Below are positions 31,728-44,052 of a stretch of DNA of 64,000 nucleotides, piece after piece (position 1 is the stretch's first letter; each line of letters opens with the position of its first letter). Under the pieces are notes generated by a model, which saw nothing but the letters and a program-made list of their open reading frames with translations, did not search any database and had not been told where the DNA came from. Origin of the DNA: Pseudo-nitzschia pungens (Eukaryota > Bacillariophyta > Bacillariophyceae > Bacillariales > Bacillariaceae); the NCBI GenBank assembly GCA_037355855.1, contig CM074761.1, positions 1,879,346 to 1,943,345 on the forward strand. The letters are read 5' to 3'. The position numbers and the translations under genes are program-made.

Positions 31728-32800
31728 TCATAATCCGATATGGTGGGTCTTGAGGTAGCGAACGATATGATTGGCTTGAGTGAATCCGGTAACTATCAAC
31801 ACAGTCAGCTGAATTATCGGCCAATATTTAGTGGCTCGATTCATGGAAATGGATTGTTCGTGGAACAGAGTCTCCTGATCTTTGTTGAAATCGGCATTGT
31901 TTACGCAGGCCCTGACACGGTTCTGCAAAGTTTGTAGATCCCGTTCCAATCGAGTCATTTTTGAGGAGAGTTCCCTGTGCTCCAAATGGTCCGGATCCTT
32001 TTTCTTTGCAAACTGCGAAACATGGGAATCGTCATCGTAGTAGCCATCGTCATCGTCGTATTCGTTGTCGGACGCTTCCGTATCCACTTTCAGGAAAAAA
32101 CGCGCAGGTTTCTTAGCGCTGGCAAGGATTGATTGAACGCAAACTTCTACTGTTCCTGCACCCTTCCCTGTCAAAAACTCAATCCGTCCTTTGGGCTGAA
32201 CCAACTCTTCACGGATACGACCAGAACCCGTTGTTACGAGATTGCCCTCTGCGTCATAAGTTGTGGTTTGTTTATCGTGTGTGGCACCCATGGTTGATCC
32301 TTTCTGCGTTACAGTTACAGATGTGTCCCTGAGTTTTTTCGATTTGATTCGGTCAAGTCTTTCCCTCATTTTCTGGTTCCACTGCGAATCCAAACCCATC
32401 ACGTCTTCCTCTTTCTCTTGTGCTCCACTTTCCTTCTTCGCTCTATCGGTTGCTTCCATCATGCTTTCGGGTGGAACTACTAAGTCTATACAAGTAATAC
32501 AATAGAAAACAAAAAACCACGACTCTATTACATGAGATATCACGGCAAATTTCGACGTATCCGTAGGACGGACACACCAAAGCAATAAAATCATGAAAAC
32601 TTACCTGGTGCATCGTACTCAATAGTGATGACTTGATCGTGCGGTGCAATCACAGAAAAACATTTGGATCGGGTGCTGCTCAATATCATGTACGGATGCC
32701 CGTTAACAAAAATGTTTTGTTGATTGACTTGCATACCACATCTCGTCCAGAAACGAGAGCAGCAGTACCACAGGAACAAGACTGCAAATCGTCGGATCAT
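31728..32800 (-). CDS. p24/TMED-family (GOLD domain) cargo receptor, two exons
   Basis: p24 proteins are type I membrane proteins that cycle between ER and Golgi in COPI/COPII vesicles. Exon 1 (32800-32605) encodes a signal peptide (MIRRFAVLFLWYCC) and the first GOLD strands (KCFSVIAPHDQVITIEYDAP). Exon 2 (32485-31728) holds the rest. The intron of 119 bases has donor GTAAGT, acceptor TGTATAG, phase 1, and joins DAPG/D-LVVPP. Total about 317 residues. The C-terminal part is clear: VCVQSILASAKKPARFFL closes the GOLD fold, then a coiled coil (LERDLQTLQNRVRACV), and one membrane span (YWPIIQLTVLIVTGFTQANHIV) with the family's Q near its end. Odd: a Lys/Glu-rich insert of about 80 residues within the GOLD domain, an Asp/Tyr-rich loop (EYDDDDGYYDDD), and a short tail lacking a KKXX or diphenylalanine signal. 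Confidence 0.82.
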
Positions 32801-32923
32801 CTTAGTTTTGACTAGGTTTGTTTTTCGCAATGATTCTAGACACTATCGATGGTGGATCCCGCCTTCTGTTCGCAGACTCGGTCAGTACAAGTTATTAAAC
32901 CAACTTCGACTCGTTGCTGAAAA

Positions 32924-32961
<38 letters not shown>

Positions 32962-34031
32962 GTGTGATCAATTTTTGCATCAGGACTTAGCAGCGATGAG
33001 AATGAAGTGGCACGAACGGTAGTTTACAATCCTACTTATGTCCCATAAACCTTACGGTAATCTTAACCTTACGATGCTAGAAGCTGGAAGGGGATCTGTG
33101 ACTTGCAACGGGTTCATTACGAAGTATTGTGGATACCAGGTACAGTAACTTACTTGTACAGTAGTCGTAAATAACCCGTACGATATCCCGAATACAAAGG
33201 CATGAAGATGACAACATGATGGTCGTACAAGTAAACCTTACCGGTACGAGTAAATCACTCGTACGGTAAACCTTTTAATCATACGGTAACCTTACTCTTA
33301 AATCTTATCTTAGACGATCAACATTATCTCCAAAAAGTAAACCTTACTACTACTATGGTAGACATTAGACGGTCAACCTTCGACTCGATCGACTGCCTTC
33401 TAGTACAAGATGAGAATCCAGCAGCTTCTGCCGTTACAAAAAAAAGTAATTACAGTAATCTTAATTGATATGAAGAATTATTGTGATAATCCAATAAGAA
33501 AGTGATGAACCAAATTATGATAATACAGTAATAATAAAAGTAGAGTAAAAAACTACCCAGTTCAAGTATAATAATTCCATGATGAATGTTGTTGATGAGA
33601 TGCACGTTAGGATTCTTTGTATGAGGAGGAGCTAACTGAGATAGTATTTTGTAGTGCTGGTGTTCGTCTAAACGATTTCATCAAATTTGATGCATTGTCA
33701 TTCTGCTTTCCTCCTACTATCATGACAGAGATGGTCTCCTCAGGGCTTCTTCTTGATCAAAGGGGTGAATCGATGCTACAGAAAACAAGAAACACACACT
33801 CTGCATCTGGGTCCCACAGAAAATAAACGTTCCAGAAAGAAAACTTGAGTGAAACCATTTCAGCCCAAGCGGAAAATTGGAATAATAGATAGATATTATT
33901 ATTGACGTACGCAGTCACTTATCCCACACTCAGCGTTTAACAGTTGTATGTTATAATATTATATATCTGGAGTATTGGTTGCAATGGATACTTTTCTGAA
34001 TATCTCCAACAAATAGTAATAAAAATGATAA
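32801..34031. other. Intergenic region with (TC)15 tract and dense recurring motifs
   Basis: A (TC)15 microsatellite lies at 32927-32956. From about 33040 to 33370 the words AACCTTAC, CGGTAA and GTACGAGTAA recur many times, with TACCGGTA at 33239-33246. 33420-33560 is A/T-rich. The small frame at 33617-33826 shows nothing recognisable. Confidence 0.5.
32927..32956 (+). repeat. (TC)15 microsatellite
   Basis: A perfect dinucleotide run located just upstream of the p24 gene's first exon (which is on the opposite strand), so it may lie in its promoter or leader. Confidence 0.95.
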
Positions 34032-37000
34032 TTAAACCCAGTCGCGGGGAGAAGCAGAGTCTTGGCTAAAACTGATGTCCTCAAAGTGTAGGAAGTCGTC
34101 ATTATCATCGTCAACTTCCTTAATAATTTCGTTGATGGATTTGGCTGTGCTATACGCATCACCACCGTCTTCATCGGTTGAAAAAGTTGCTTCGTCGTAC
34201 TCGTTTTGAATCGAGACCTGGGCATGGCTATCGTACGATGATACAGACCGCGGAGAGGAAGGCAGGTCAGCCGAGGGACGTCGTTTATTTCCATTCGATT
34301 GGCCTGGGGCAAAGGAATAGGAAGGTGGTTCCTTTAGGTTTCCGGGGCTACGCTCCACTAAACCATTCTCGATGGCGGGGGCACGAGAGCGAGATGATTT
34401 TTCCAACTCTCTAGACAAACGGTATTCAGATGGTGGTGGAGCCTTTCTAAGTGATCCACGAGACCTTGGGGATGTCCGAGCTTTGGATGGAGGAGATTGC
34501 ACCGAAGAACCAACACTTCCAATTGAGTTGCCAGGGGAAACGTTTTGAAAGGGCTCGTTTTTTGACGTGTTTTCCACAGAATCCATCTGGCTGCTGATGC
34601 TTTGTCGTCCCTGCGAGGAAGATGAGTCTCTTCGTTCATTTTTCCGTTGCTGTTGACGCGGAGAACATCTGTAGGAATGTTTTTCATCTCGACCATCATA
34701 ATTCAAGGCTCTACCTTTCGGAGAAAGCTGGTACGACCCACTTGAGGTTGTGGAAGTCGTCGATCCGTCATCTCTAAAATGTCCCCTTCGTCCCCTTCCT
34801 CTTTTTGGAAAGTCACCAGTCGGTTTCAAGTCCATCTTCCCTTCGGGACTCAAGTTCGACACATACGTTCCCTTGACAGTTCTGCTATTTGTTGGCATGT
34901 CAGCGTCAGCTACCACTGTTGCTTCTGGAAGTACCCACTGGTTGTTTTCCGAATCCGCAGAGAGGGTTCGAGAACTCAAAGCCATGGTGCTGGTTGCCCT
35001 TAGTAGCCAACGGAAGGTATCGGTGAATAGAACGGGTACAGGACGGATATTTCTAACAACATCAGGATCGATGTCATCATATCTTGATGCTCTATCCAAA
35101 GAACTGAATACCGAGTCGTTTGCCCCTTTGACGCTCTTGTCAAGATCTTTTTCGTCGCGGAAATACTGGAAAGTCGCCTTTAAGACAAAACTGCTGAGGA
35201 AGGATAGCAAAATGGCACCCGCTACCAGGAAAAATACATTGTTGTTTATGTGGGATGTCACACTAAAGCACTGCGCATCTCTTTCCTTCAAAACGCCAAA
35301 GTAAACCATTTGTGCGAATGTGTCTTCGAGATTCTTGCAATAGGCGTTGATCATAAAATCAGAAACAGGACCAAGTTGCCTACAAGGAAAGTAGATAGAT
35401 CTGTTAGCACTTCATAGGAAAAAAATATTCTGTGGTGCGTGTATTCAAACCAGAGTCAATTACGAATGCAGAGACTTACCAACTTGAAACGAACAGCGCA
35501 ACAAGATAAACTTCGAGATATTGCCACGCTTGTAAAATTTCCAGCCTGACCGCAACTTTCCTTTTTTGGGTAATCGTGCTCGAGAAAAACCACTGGCACA
35601 GGAGTGTGATAGTTTGGATGATTGGAACGAATAAAATCGTGGAAACAAATAGAATGGAGAGCACAATAAGCCCAATATAGTCCTTGGTTGAACCCAGGTA
35701 ACTTGCTTGATCAAAGAGCAATTTGATCACAGAAAACACACTATGATTGATAGTTGCTTCTTCAAAGTCTCGTCCAAATTCCACAGCAACTCCAACAAGT
35801 CCAAACAGCTCGAGAGTGAATGATGGTAGAATACAACCGACAGCGATAAAAATCACCAGAGACAAACCACACAGTGGAAGTATGCTGTTCACGTAGCTTC
35901 GAACAAAAATTTTTTCTGTCTCACCCCGATGAGGACGACTGAATTTGTGGGTGCTAAGTGACATTCTCGCTTCGGAACCAACCTTGAGAGTCGGATTAGC
36001 ATTGCTTTCTCCGACAAAAATATGGTCGAAGGGGGCATCGGGGTCTTGGGTTTCAGATCCTGTTTCCGCGGAGGCTATTGTCAAAACTTTCCGAGTGTAA
36101 TATTGCTTCAATCTATCAGTCCCTTTAGTCACTATCAGGCGATGATAATGAATGAAAACATGGGAAGTTACCTGAGACAATAACTGAGCGATCATATTCG
36201 CATAGAGACCCCACAGAGGAATCACCATCATTTCGATCGTGTAGAAGTTATTTGGCAAATATGAAGTGTCAGGGCTCTCAATGGAAATCCGGAAAGCAGC
36301 AATGCTGATGACCAAGACAAAAATATCTATCATCGACCATTTCGCTAACCAATCTAGCCAGATCAAAGTCGACCCTCGCCGAGAGATGGATACAGTCGAA
36401 GGAGAACAGAACCAGAGCCAAAGAGAAATCAGCAGTTTACTGTACGGCCATATTCCAGAGAAGATAAAAATCAAGGTTGCAAGCTCTCGACCACCAGCTC
36501 TCCAGATGTCAATCGTTGAGCGAGCCATTGAAAATTCAAAGAATTTTTCGACGGTAAATTTTTCACCAGCTATTTCAGCCTCAATGTTCACCGTTGCTCC
36601 CAGACTCAGGTGACCGGAGAGAAATAATGCAATATTCAATAGGATAATAATTGGCATCATCAATCTAACAATCCATGGTATGTTTGTGCTTCGGAACATC
36701 GATTTTGTTGTTGTATTGAGTTTTTCTTCCAAATCCATTTCGGACCTTTGTTGATCAGAAAGCATCTTGATCTGATGTGGAGGAAGTTTCATGAGCCATT
36801 TCGCATGGCGCCGGCGTACAATGCATTTCACACCAAGGACAATAATGGACAATGCAATTATAGCTCCAAGGGCCAATGCGCCTAAAAGAACGAGATTGCC
36901 CATGGAATAACTCGAATCAGGAGCCTCAAATGCATCGTAAACAATTGGTTTTGCATTGGGATCGTAGGTTGGGCTGTGAGGACACTTTTGAGCAGCATCG

Positions 37001-40000
37001 TTGAGTACTCGGTCAATTTGAACCTGAAGAAAGTTGCCTCCCATCAATTCTGTGAGATAGTTAAGAAGAGAATTGGCGACGTCAGTAGTCTCGTTTCGAG
37101 CAGCTGGAGCTGAAAGCAATTCTGTAAACTCGTTCATTCTTGGACTTGAACAATTCACACAGTCGGCTGCAACGACAAGCTTCCCAATGCTTGCTTTCAT
37201 AGCGGATAGCGAAGCTGTTACTTCAGATCCATCGACTCGAACGCCACGAGGATCCAAAGTTGGTGCAGGAATGGTCGCGAGCCAGCAATTAAGATCGAAT
37301 ATGTTACGGAGAGGGAAACCCAATAAACTGCTCTCAGCAATCTTTGTCATGGTCGAAACGATGATATTCGCATTAGCCAACTCCAGACTTAAATCCACTT
37401 CATTACTGATTTCGATATTGTCTACACGTATGTAAATCAAAATGGCAAGCACACAGAAAACAAAAGGAAAGCATGATTAGCTCGTACCGAAATCATATAT
37501 TGAAGGACAGAGCTTGCTGCGTTTGAAAACTCACCGTCACCCTGAAGGGAGAGCAAAAGTTTGGATGAAAATCGTACTGGATGTTCTCCCACACCTGCTG
37601 TGATGGTATTATTCAGCAAAAATGCTTCTCCCAGAACCCCTCCAAACAGCTCAAGGGGTGCTCCAACGGTATTGAGTTTCTCGACCCTTGCATCATAAAC
37701 TCGAAATTGAACATTAGTATCTAGTGCTCCAACGTGGATTTTCTTTTCTGTGTTTAACAAGTCACCTGAATAAGAAATCGTACCCGCTGTGTCATCTTTC
37801 AATTCAGTAAGTGGATCAACCACAACATCGTTGAAACCAGAGAGCCCCGTTGATTCGTCTATCTTGAATGCATCCTGTACGAAACTCATTGCTGTCCTAA
37901 ACATGTCACCGTACTGTGAAAGGCCGCTTCCGCCCAGCTGACTAGCGATGCTACTAGTCCAAAATAGGTCACGAAGATCTACAAAACCGGAATTCTTCGA
38001 TGACCGATACTTGCATCGGTCATGTGGCAAGTCATCCATGTAATACTGCAACCAATTATTCAACAGAGTGCGAACTGTCGAATCAAAAAACTTGGGGATA
38101 GATGAGACAATTTCGTCCCCATATTTTTCCAGAATTAATCTGCTGCTCTCACTTGCTGCAGCAGTAATCTCACTCGAATCAAAGCCATCGATTGTGAATT
38201 CAGCGATTGAACCTATCGAGAGTTCGAGCTCTGTGAAAGTTGCGTCATATGCTGCTGACATGAGACAAGGTATGATTTTCTTCATCTCCATTATTGTCCA
38301 CATTTCGAGTGAATCTAGGAGATCAAGATCCATGGCCATCAACATAGCTACCGACAGAGTGACGTCAGATAGATCAGCAGATATTGCAATATCTCTTTTC
38401 CACGTAGAATCACTGTTCTGGTCAATCAGTGTTACTACCAACTGCAAGCGGACGTCGGTCCAGCTGATTCTGTTCTGAATGGTTTGGGCCCCGATCGCAT
38501 CAATAATGCTGAACTCAGAAATAGTGTCGAGCCCATAAATCTTAAGTTCCTTCAACGAAATTCCCATACCATATTTTGTAATATTAAGGTCGTCGAAAAC
38601 CACGGAAAAAGATTCATTTTCGTCAAGCAACGCTGATCGTATGAATTTGTTCACTCTCAAGCCGCTCTTGTCACTTTCTTCATTGGCGTCGTGAACAACT
38701 TCGTTCATGAACGAAACAAAATTCTTGAGACCCGAGCTCGCCCATTCCCCCACGGAAACATCTAGGGAAGTAAAGTCAATCAATCGAACGTCCTTTGGAA
38801 CAACTAGATCGTACTGGGCTGATAAGGGGAAGCTTGATTCCAATTCATAGGATTCGTGTGATTTCGCCATGACGACGGCTGCAACCTCTGTTACAACGAT
38901 CGATGCAAACACAATAGTCTCAAGAGATTTGTAACCGAGAGAAGGGAATCCCGAAGTTGGATTGTCCGAGAAGGATGCCGAAGGACCGATGTACTTTGGA
39001 CTGTGTGGGCAGCGTAGTGCGGAATCCATCAAAATTCCGTTGATATAACCCTGAGTGTAATCGCTTTGCAACAAGTCCAAAACGAGTGCGATAAGTCGAG
39101 TCTCCAGAACATCTGACACGCCAAAATCTTCGAGCGACTCGAGAACTTCGGGAAGGAAAGCAAGGCTCGGGCTGGTACAAGAGACGCATGATATGTTGAA
39201 ATTCAAAGCTTTCGTCGTCAAAAGAGCATTCAGAATAGAAAATCCAGTTTCTTCCCTCTCATTGATGGTCACGGGGGTTGCAAGAGTGTTGAGCCAACAT
39301 TGAAGGATTGTCACGTCCCGAATTGGAAAATTGAAAAATGTTGCTGCATCGACATTGGCCAACAAAGAAATCCATGCATCGGACCCGGCAAGCTCCACGG
39401 ACAAATCCATTTCATTCGTCATAGCAAATGTAGGATCTCCATCTGCGGCGATCAATCCCTTTAAACCAATTCGAAGCTTTCTCGAGATGTCACCAAACGT
39501 AGCATAATTATCAAGAATCTGTCCACTGGTAGAGTTGGGTTCCAACAATTTGATTGGACTTCCAACAGTATCCATGTTCTCAATCTTTGGATCGAACACA
39601 CGGAGCTCGAGAGATTCCATACCAAACTGTTGTGACGTGGTCTTGGATAAAAGGACACTTAACAAGTCCATGGGAAACAACATGGTGCCTTTGGTGCCAG
39701 ACTGCGCTCCCGTAAAGGGGGCAATGAGAGCCTCGTTGATGCGAGGTCTGCCTGTTCTATCCTCGACGCCAAGCAATTTGTCATCCATAATGTTTTTTAG
39801 CATTGGAACCACGTCGCCATAACCATTGTTGTCCCCGGTAAAAAACTTTCGAAAGTCGAGAAACTTGTCTTGGGATGGCTGTGCTTTTGGACACTCGGAA
39901 TTGGTTTTATCACCAAAGTAGGTGTCAACGAGGAAAGTGTTGATCAGTTCACGGACATCCGTTTGAAAGATGTTGGGGATGGCGGTACGAAGACTACCCT

Positions 40001-41570
40001 TGTACATGGCATATGCAGCTTCAATCGAGTCGGAAATGACGCGGTCGAGACCCGAAGAAAGGAAACCATTCATGGTGGGTCCGTAGTTGATATAAGATGG
40101 ATCGACATCGAGTCCAGAAAGCTTGACTTCTTGAACAATCGAGAGCATGCAGGGTAGAAGGTTTTCGGTGTAGAGTAGGGGGCCGAGTTCCATAGATCCC
40201 ATGGCATCCTCGTCTAGAACTATGAGAAGGGAGGCCTCGACGTCAACATTGTCGACCTTGAAGTCAATGGTGAAGTCCTCGCTGATACCAGGGGAGCTAG
40301 GATCGATCAAGATGGCATCATCCAACGTGGAAGGTTTCATAGATAGGGTGATATCAAATTCGAAGGTGAATGAATCCCAAGTCAACTCGTTCTGAATCGT
40401 ATACTTCCCAATTTTTCGGAACGAGTTGAATCTCGTCATGGTATCAAGACCATACAGACGAACTTCTTTCAAGGCGATAGTGAACTCCGTAATTCTATCG
40501 TGCCCCTCGAAGAGAACTTGATCCGTCAGAGAAGGGATTGAGGTTGGATCAATCGGAAGAGAACCATCGTCGTCAAGAAAGAAGGATCGAAGGAGAGAGT
40601 TGATTACCAAATCGGTCCCGGTCGACACGTATCGGGTGCCTCTGTGGGGGGAACTTGAGATTGGTACTCCAAGGTAAGTATCAAAGTATTGAAGGATCTC
40701 GTCGAATGTTTTGCCAACGTGGCCCTCTGTGTCCTGCAAGTTCAATGGCTTCAAATCTTCCGGAAGGACCAATTGTTGCTCGAGATACAGAGGATCCGTC
40801 GCGTCTGCACCAAGGTTGCCCATGTATGGTTCGAGTTTCTCGGCTGCCATATCGACCATGTTGCCCACGATGTTCGTGCCAACGACCGATAATTCTGCAC
40901 AAGCAACATCGCCGATGGCTTCTTCGACGGTGTTGCGGATCAGGCTCTGAAAGACCTCGAGCACCTCCGAGGCAAAGTCTTCCTCAAAATCCATGTACTT
41001 GATTTCAACGTCGGAAAAGCATCCAATCACGGCCGAATCGTTTGGAGGATGCTCCCGACCAAAATCGAGGCTCGTGAACGAAATGGTAGAGGTGATATCG
41101 CTGTTTTCGGTTTGGATTTGCACCCAGCCATCACCGGACAACACACCATACGTATAACTGTAGTCCATTTCGCAGGTTACGTCCAGGTTGGCGATCCCCA
41201 CCGTCACCAGATAATTGGTACTGGATCTTTGTTCGTGGTCGACGAGAATGTTTCCAATGGCCATGTCATAGCACTCAATGTTTCGAATGTCCATGTTGAG
41301 ATCGACAAATGCGACTTCTTCGGAAACCTCGAATCGTTCTGGAATCAAGATCGAAGCGTTTTCGAATATCTTGTTGAATTCGTTAAGGCCTCCACTTGTT
41401 GATACTGAGGTTGCTGTTTTAATCCCCGAAGAAGGAGGAAGCAGCTGAGAAGGTAACGGATCCAATTTCGTTGACGAAACGGAGCTGGTTGGGGTCGGAA
41501 GGATGAATGCAACTGCAACGGCAACTGCAGTAGCAACCGTCACGAGGTTCTTTTTTGCAACCACTACCAT
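34032..41570 (-). CDS. Giant membrane protein: duplicated TULIP/BPI-like ectodomain plus PqiA-like module, three exons
   Basis: Exons 41570-37535, 37421-35480 and 35379-34032 (introns of 113 and 100 bases; donors GTGAGT and GTAAGT; phases 1 and 2) give 2441 residues. Order: signal peptide (about 1-30); a beta-rich ectodomain with BPI/LBP-like features (SFTSLDFG...PPNDSAVIGC; paired Cys); a membrane span at about 880-900; a second ectodomain copy; a span at about 1520; then about eight spans (1600-2060) in two halves. The first half carries FIFSGIWPYSKLLISLWLWF and LDWLAKWSMIDIFVLV, and the second LQAWQYLEVYLVALFV: the hallmarks of bacterial PqiA. The last 380 residues are a Ser/Arg-rich disordered tail, probably cytosolic. 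PqiA acts with the MCE protein PqiB in lipid transport between envelope membranes; a lipid-transfer role here is inference. The zinc-ribbon Cys of PqiA are not seen. Confidence 0.72.
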
Positions 41571-42741
41571 CTTCTTTTGCAGTTTCGTCTTCTATTATTT
41601 CTTTTCATATAGACAGTTTGGAATGCGAGTATCTTGTGTCTATGGATTGAAATTATGAGCTAAACGAAAAGGAGATTGAGGCGCAATCGAAGCAAGATCT
41701 CGAAGCGGTGTTGACATGCAATCTCAAAGATCAATTTACGTGATCCGGCAGAAAACGAGATATCCATTTGGCGTAAGCTAGACACTCGTGTGAGGTTCGA
41801 GGGAAATTCCCACCCGAAGATGGAACCGACTTATAACGTCTTGAGCTGTCTTCCGGGCTGCAAACACTTTATACTATAGCCAGCGACGAAACGCACAAAC
41901 TGGCAAAGCTTGTGGGAGCGTTCTATAAATCAAAAGTTACAAGAAGAACATCGTTTCACGACTTGAACATAGGTGAATCTTGCTTTGCTCCGTACCCACG
42001 CTCCGGCAGAATCCACCATCCTTCATGTGGAAAACGAGCCATCATGGATCATAATCAACGGCCGGACATTCGATGCGGAAGATAAGCTACCGGTACGGAA
42101 CCACTACCGTTTCATAATCGTGCGATAATTGGGAAGTGGGATACACGACACAGAAGACGGAATAGGTTCCGAGTTGGGATCGCTCTCAAAATTCACCTTC
42201 CAGACCTGCGTATACAAATGTCAAACAAACCCGGATGTATAAGTGTAAAAAACCCGGATGTATAAGTATAAATGTCAAACAATTCCGGATGTATCCCATA
42301 GGATAGTAAGTCAAATGGCATATATCATCTTTAACCGGTTCTCCGAACAAGCATATCTCTTTCCATCGATACTACTCAACTCCGAACCTTATTGTATTGA
42401 ACCACATGCAAAATTCACCTAATCATTGGGGAACTATGTGACGGGCTTGCGTAGGCATCCCTACGAGAGACTCTAAATGATTATTGAATCCCGCATATAC
42501 TCCAATAAGTAGGATATTCATGTACATATACTGAATATTCAACGTACAAGAATACACATGCAATCCAATACTAATTGGATATTCAAATATCAAGATTAAC
42601 AAAGATTCAAGTGACTCAACGGTTATTGATATTATGCCCGACGAACCCATCTCGTAAAATATTCAACCATTCTCTTTCATAACACAATTTATTAACCTTT
42701 CATCTTTAAAATACTCCTATCGTGTATTTTCTACTCTAGAC
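41571..42741. other. Intergenic region
   Basis: This is the upstream region of the giant membrane-protein gene. It contains one TACCGGTA (42089-42096) and a short 54-bp tandem duplication (42216-42294). Nothing else is recognised. Confidence 0.5.
42216..42294 (+). repeat. Partial 54-bp tandem duplication
   Basis: AAATGTCAAACAA occurs at 42216 and 42270. CCGGATGTAT occurs at 42231, 42254 and 42285. The first and last differ by exactly 54 bases, so a short segment was duplicated in tandem with an extra partial copy between. Confidence 0.75.
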
Positions 42742-43553
42742 CGTAACAAGACGATCCCCCCGTCACGACTGCGACCCACTGTCACCGTGTTTTCATCGAT
42801 TCCTGACATAGTCGAATCTCTGTCATCTTGCACGGGTATTTCTCTACGAATCATCGAAGACGATGCACTCGGTGAGGACGGGGGAACCGTGGAGTTTGAG
42901 CCGAAGAATCTGTCCGCAAGCACGCTCCAGTCGCTCGAAACGGCGGAGGTCTTGATCTCGGAGCCAGCCGTTGTGGCGTCGCTTCTCAGGCACGATGCCC
43001 GATGCCTGAAAAATCTGAAATGGTGCCAGTCCACCTACGCGGGGGTAGATCCCCTCTTTGCTCCCGACCTCGCCTCGACCGCGAAGCCCTGGATTCTGAC
43101 CCGATTTGCCGGTGTGTTGGGACCACCGATTGCGGAGTGGTGTCTGGCGCGCATCATCGAGCACGAGCGCTCCTTCGCCGCGACGGCGTTCGATCAGGTC
43201 CAGAAGCAGTGGGCCGGGTCCAAAACTTCGGTGACTCAATATCGATACCTGTCCACACTCACTCTTGCCGTGCTCGGTTGCGGGGACATCGGACGGTGCA
43301 TTGCCAAAGCTGCGAGACCATTGTCTCCTCCCTCGATTCCGGACACATTTCAGCGGCAATTCTCGATGTGTTTGAGACGGAGCCCCTGCCCAGCGAAAGC
43401 CCCTTGTGGGAAAAGCCTAACGTGATTATTTCTCCGCACATCTCGGGCTTGACGCAAGCCGGTGACGATCCGAAGCTTTTTTCGGCCAACTACGAACGAT
43501 ACGTCGAAGGGAAGGACCTGTTGTATATCGTCGATTGGGAGAAAGGATATTGA
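42742..43553 (+). pseudogene. D-isomer-specific 2-hydroxyacid dehydrogenase (glyoxylate/hydroxypyruvate reductase type), internally deleted and frameshifted
   Basis: The left part (frame up to about 43310) holds the substrate domain (LKNLKWCQSTYAGVDPLF; RFAGVLGPPIAEWCLARI) and the start of the NAD fold (LAVLGCGDIGRCIAKAA). The right part, in another frame, resumes at SLDSGHISAAILDVFETEPL, then LWEKPNVIISPHISGLT with the catalytic His, and ends at the normal C-terminus. Between them about 100 residues of the dinucleotide fold, including the catalytic Arg region, are simply absent: the two homologous halves abut within a few bases. No ATG starts the left frame (GTG at 42787; open without ATG further up). 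An intron cannot explain missing sequence, so this is either a decayed gene or a collapsed assembly. Confidence 0.65.
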
Positions 43554-44052
43554 ATCTTCGTACGATGGCATTGGATTCTCACGAAAGGATGCGGTACGAC
43601 AAAATTTGCGGGGTGCTACCATTGGTATGCTAACAGTGGATTGAACTTCTCTAGCAAGTGAACAAGATAATCGCTCGAGAACGTTCGTTGACAATCTCGA
43701 ACCGTGCTAGACAGAGCATCCTCCCTTTCGCATGTCGGACTGCCGAGGTTTCGACACATTAATATCCCTGCCAGCGATGTGGAATCTCTGGTCCCTACGC
43801 AAGGCTTGAAAAAAGTTCGAAGGTTTCTGGATAATTTTGACACCCCTCAAGTTTAGTTTGATCCTACACTAGCTTCACTTTTAAAGCAATTGTTTTATGC
43901 GTCTACGTTGGCGACAGGAGGCTCACATAAAAAATTCCTTAACTCACATGAAAAATTCCTTAATAGGCCATTATTATTGCACAAGCCGAATACCGGTATG
44001 CGTACAGGTTTCCATTGTCTAAAACTTATAATACATCTCGTGATAGGAGAGA
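43554..44052. other. Intergenic region between convergent genes
   Basis: No gene is supported. A 22-24-base near-repeat (ACTCACATGAAAAATTCC and AGGCTCACATAAAAAATTCC) lies at about 43919-43963, and TACCGGTA at 43991-43998. Confidence 0.5.

Noticed and set aside
42787..43425. Intact dehydrogenase with an intron at the frame change
   Set aside because: The homologous parts abut with about 100 residues missing; an intron adds sequence, so it cannot account for the loss.
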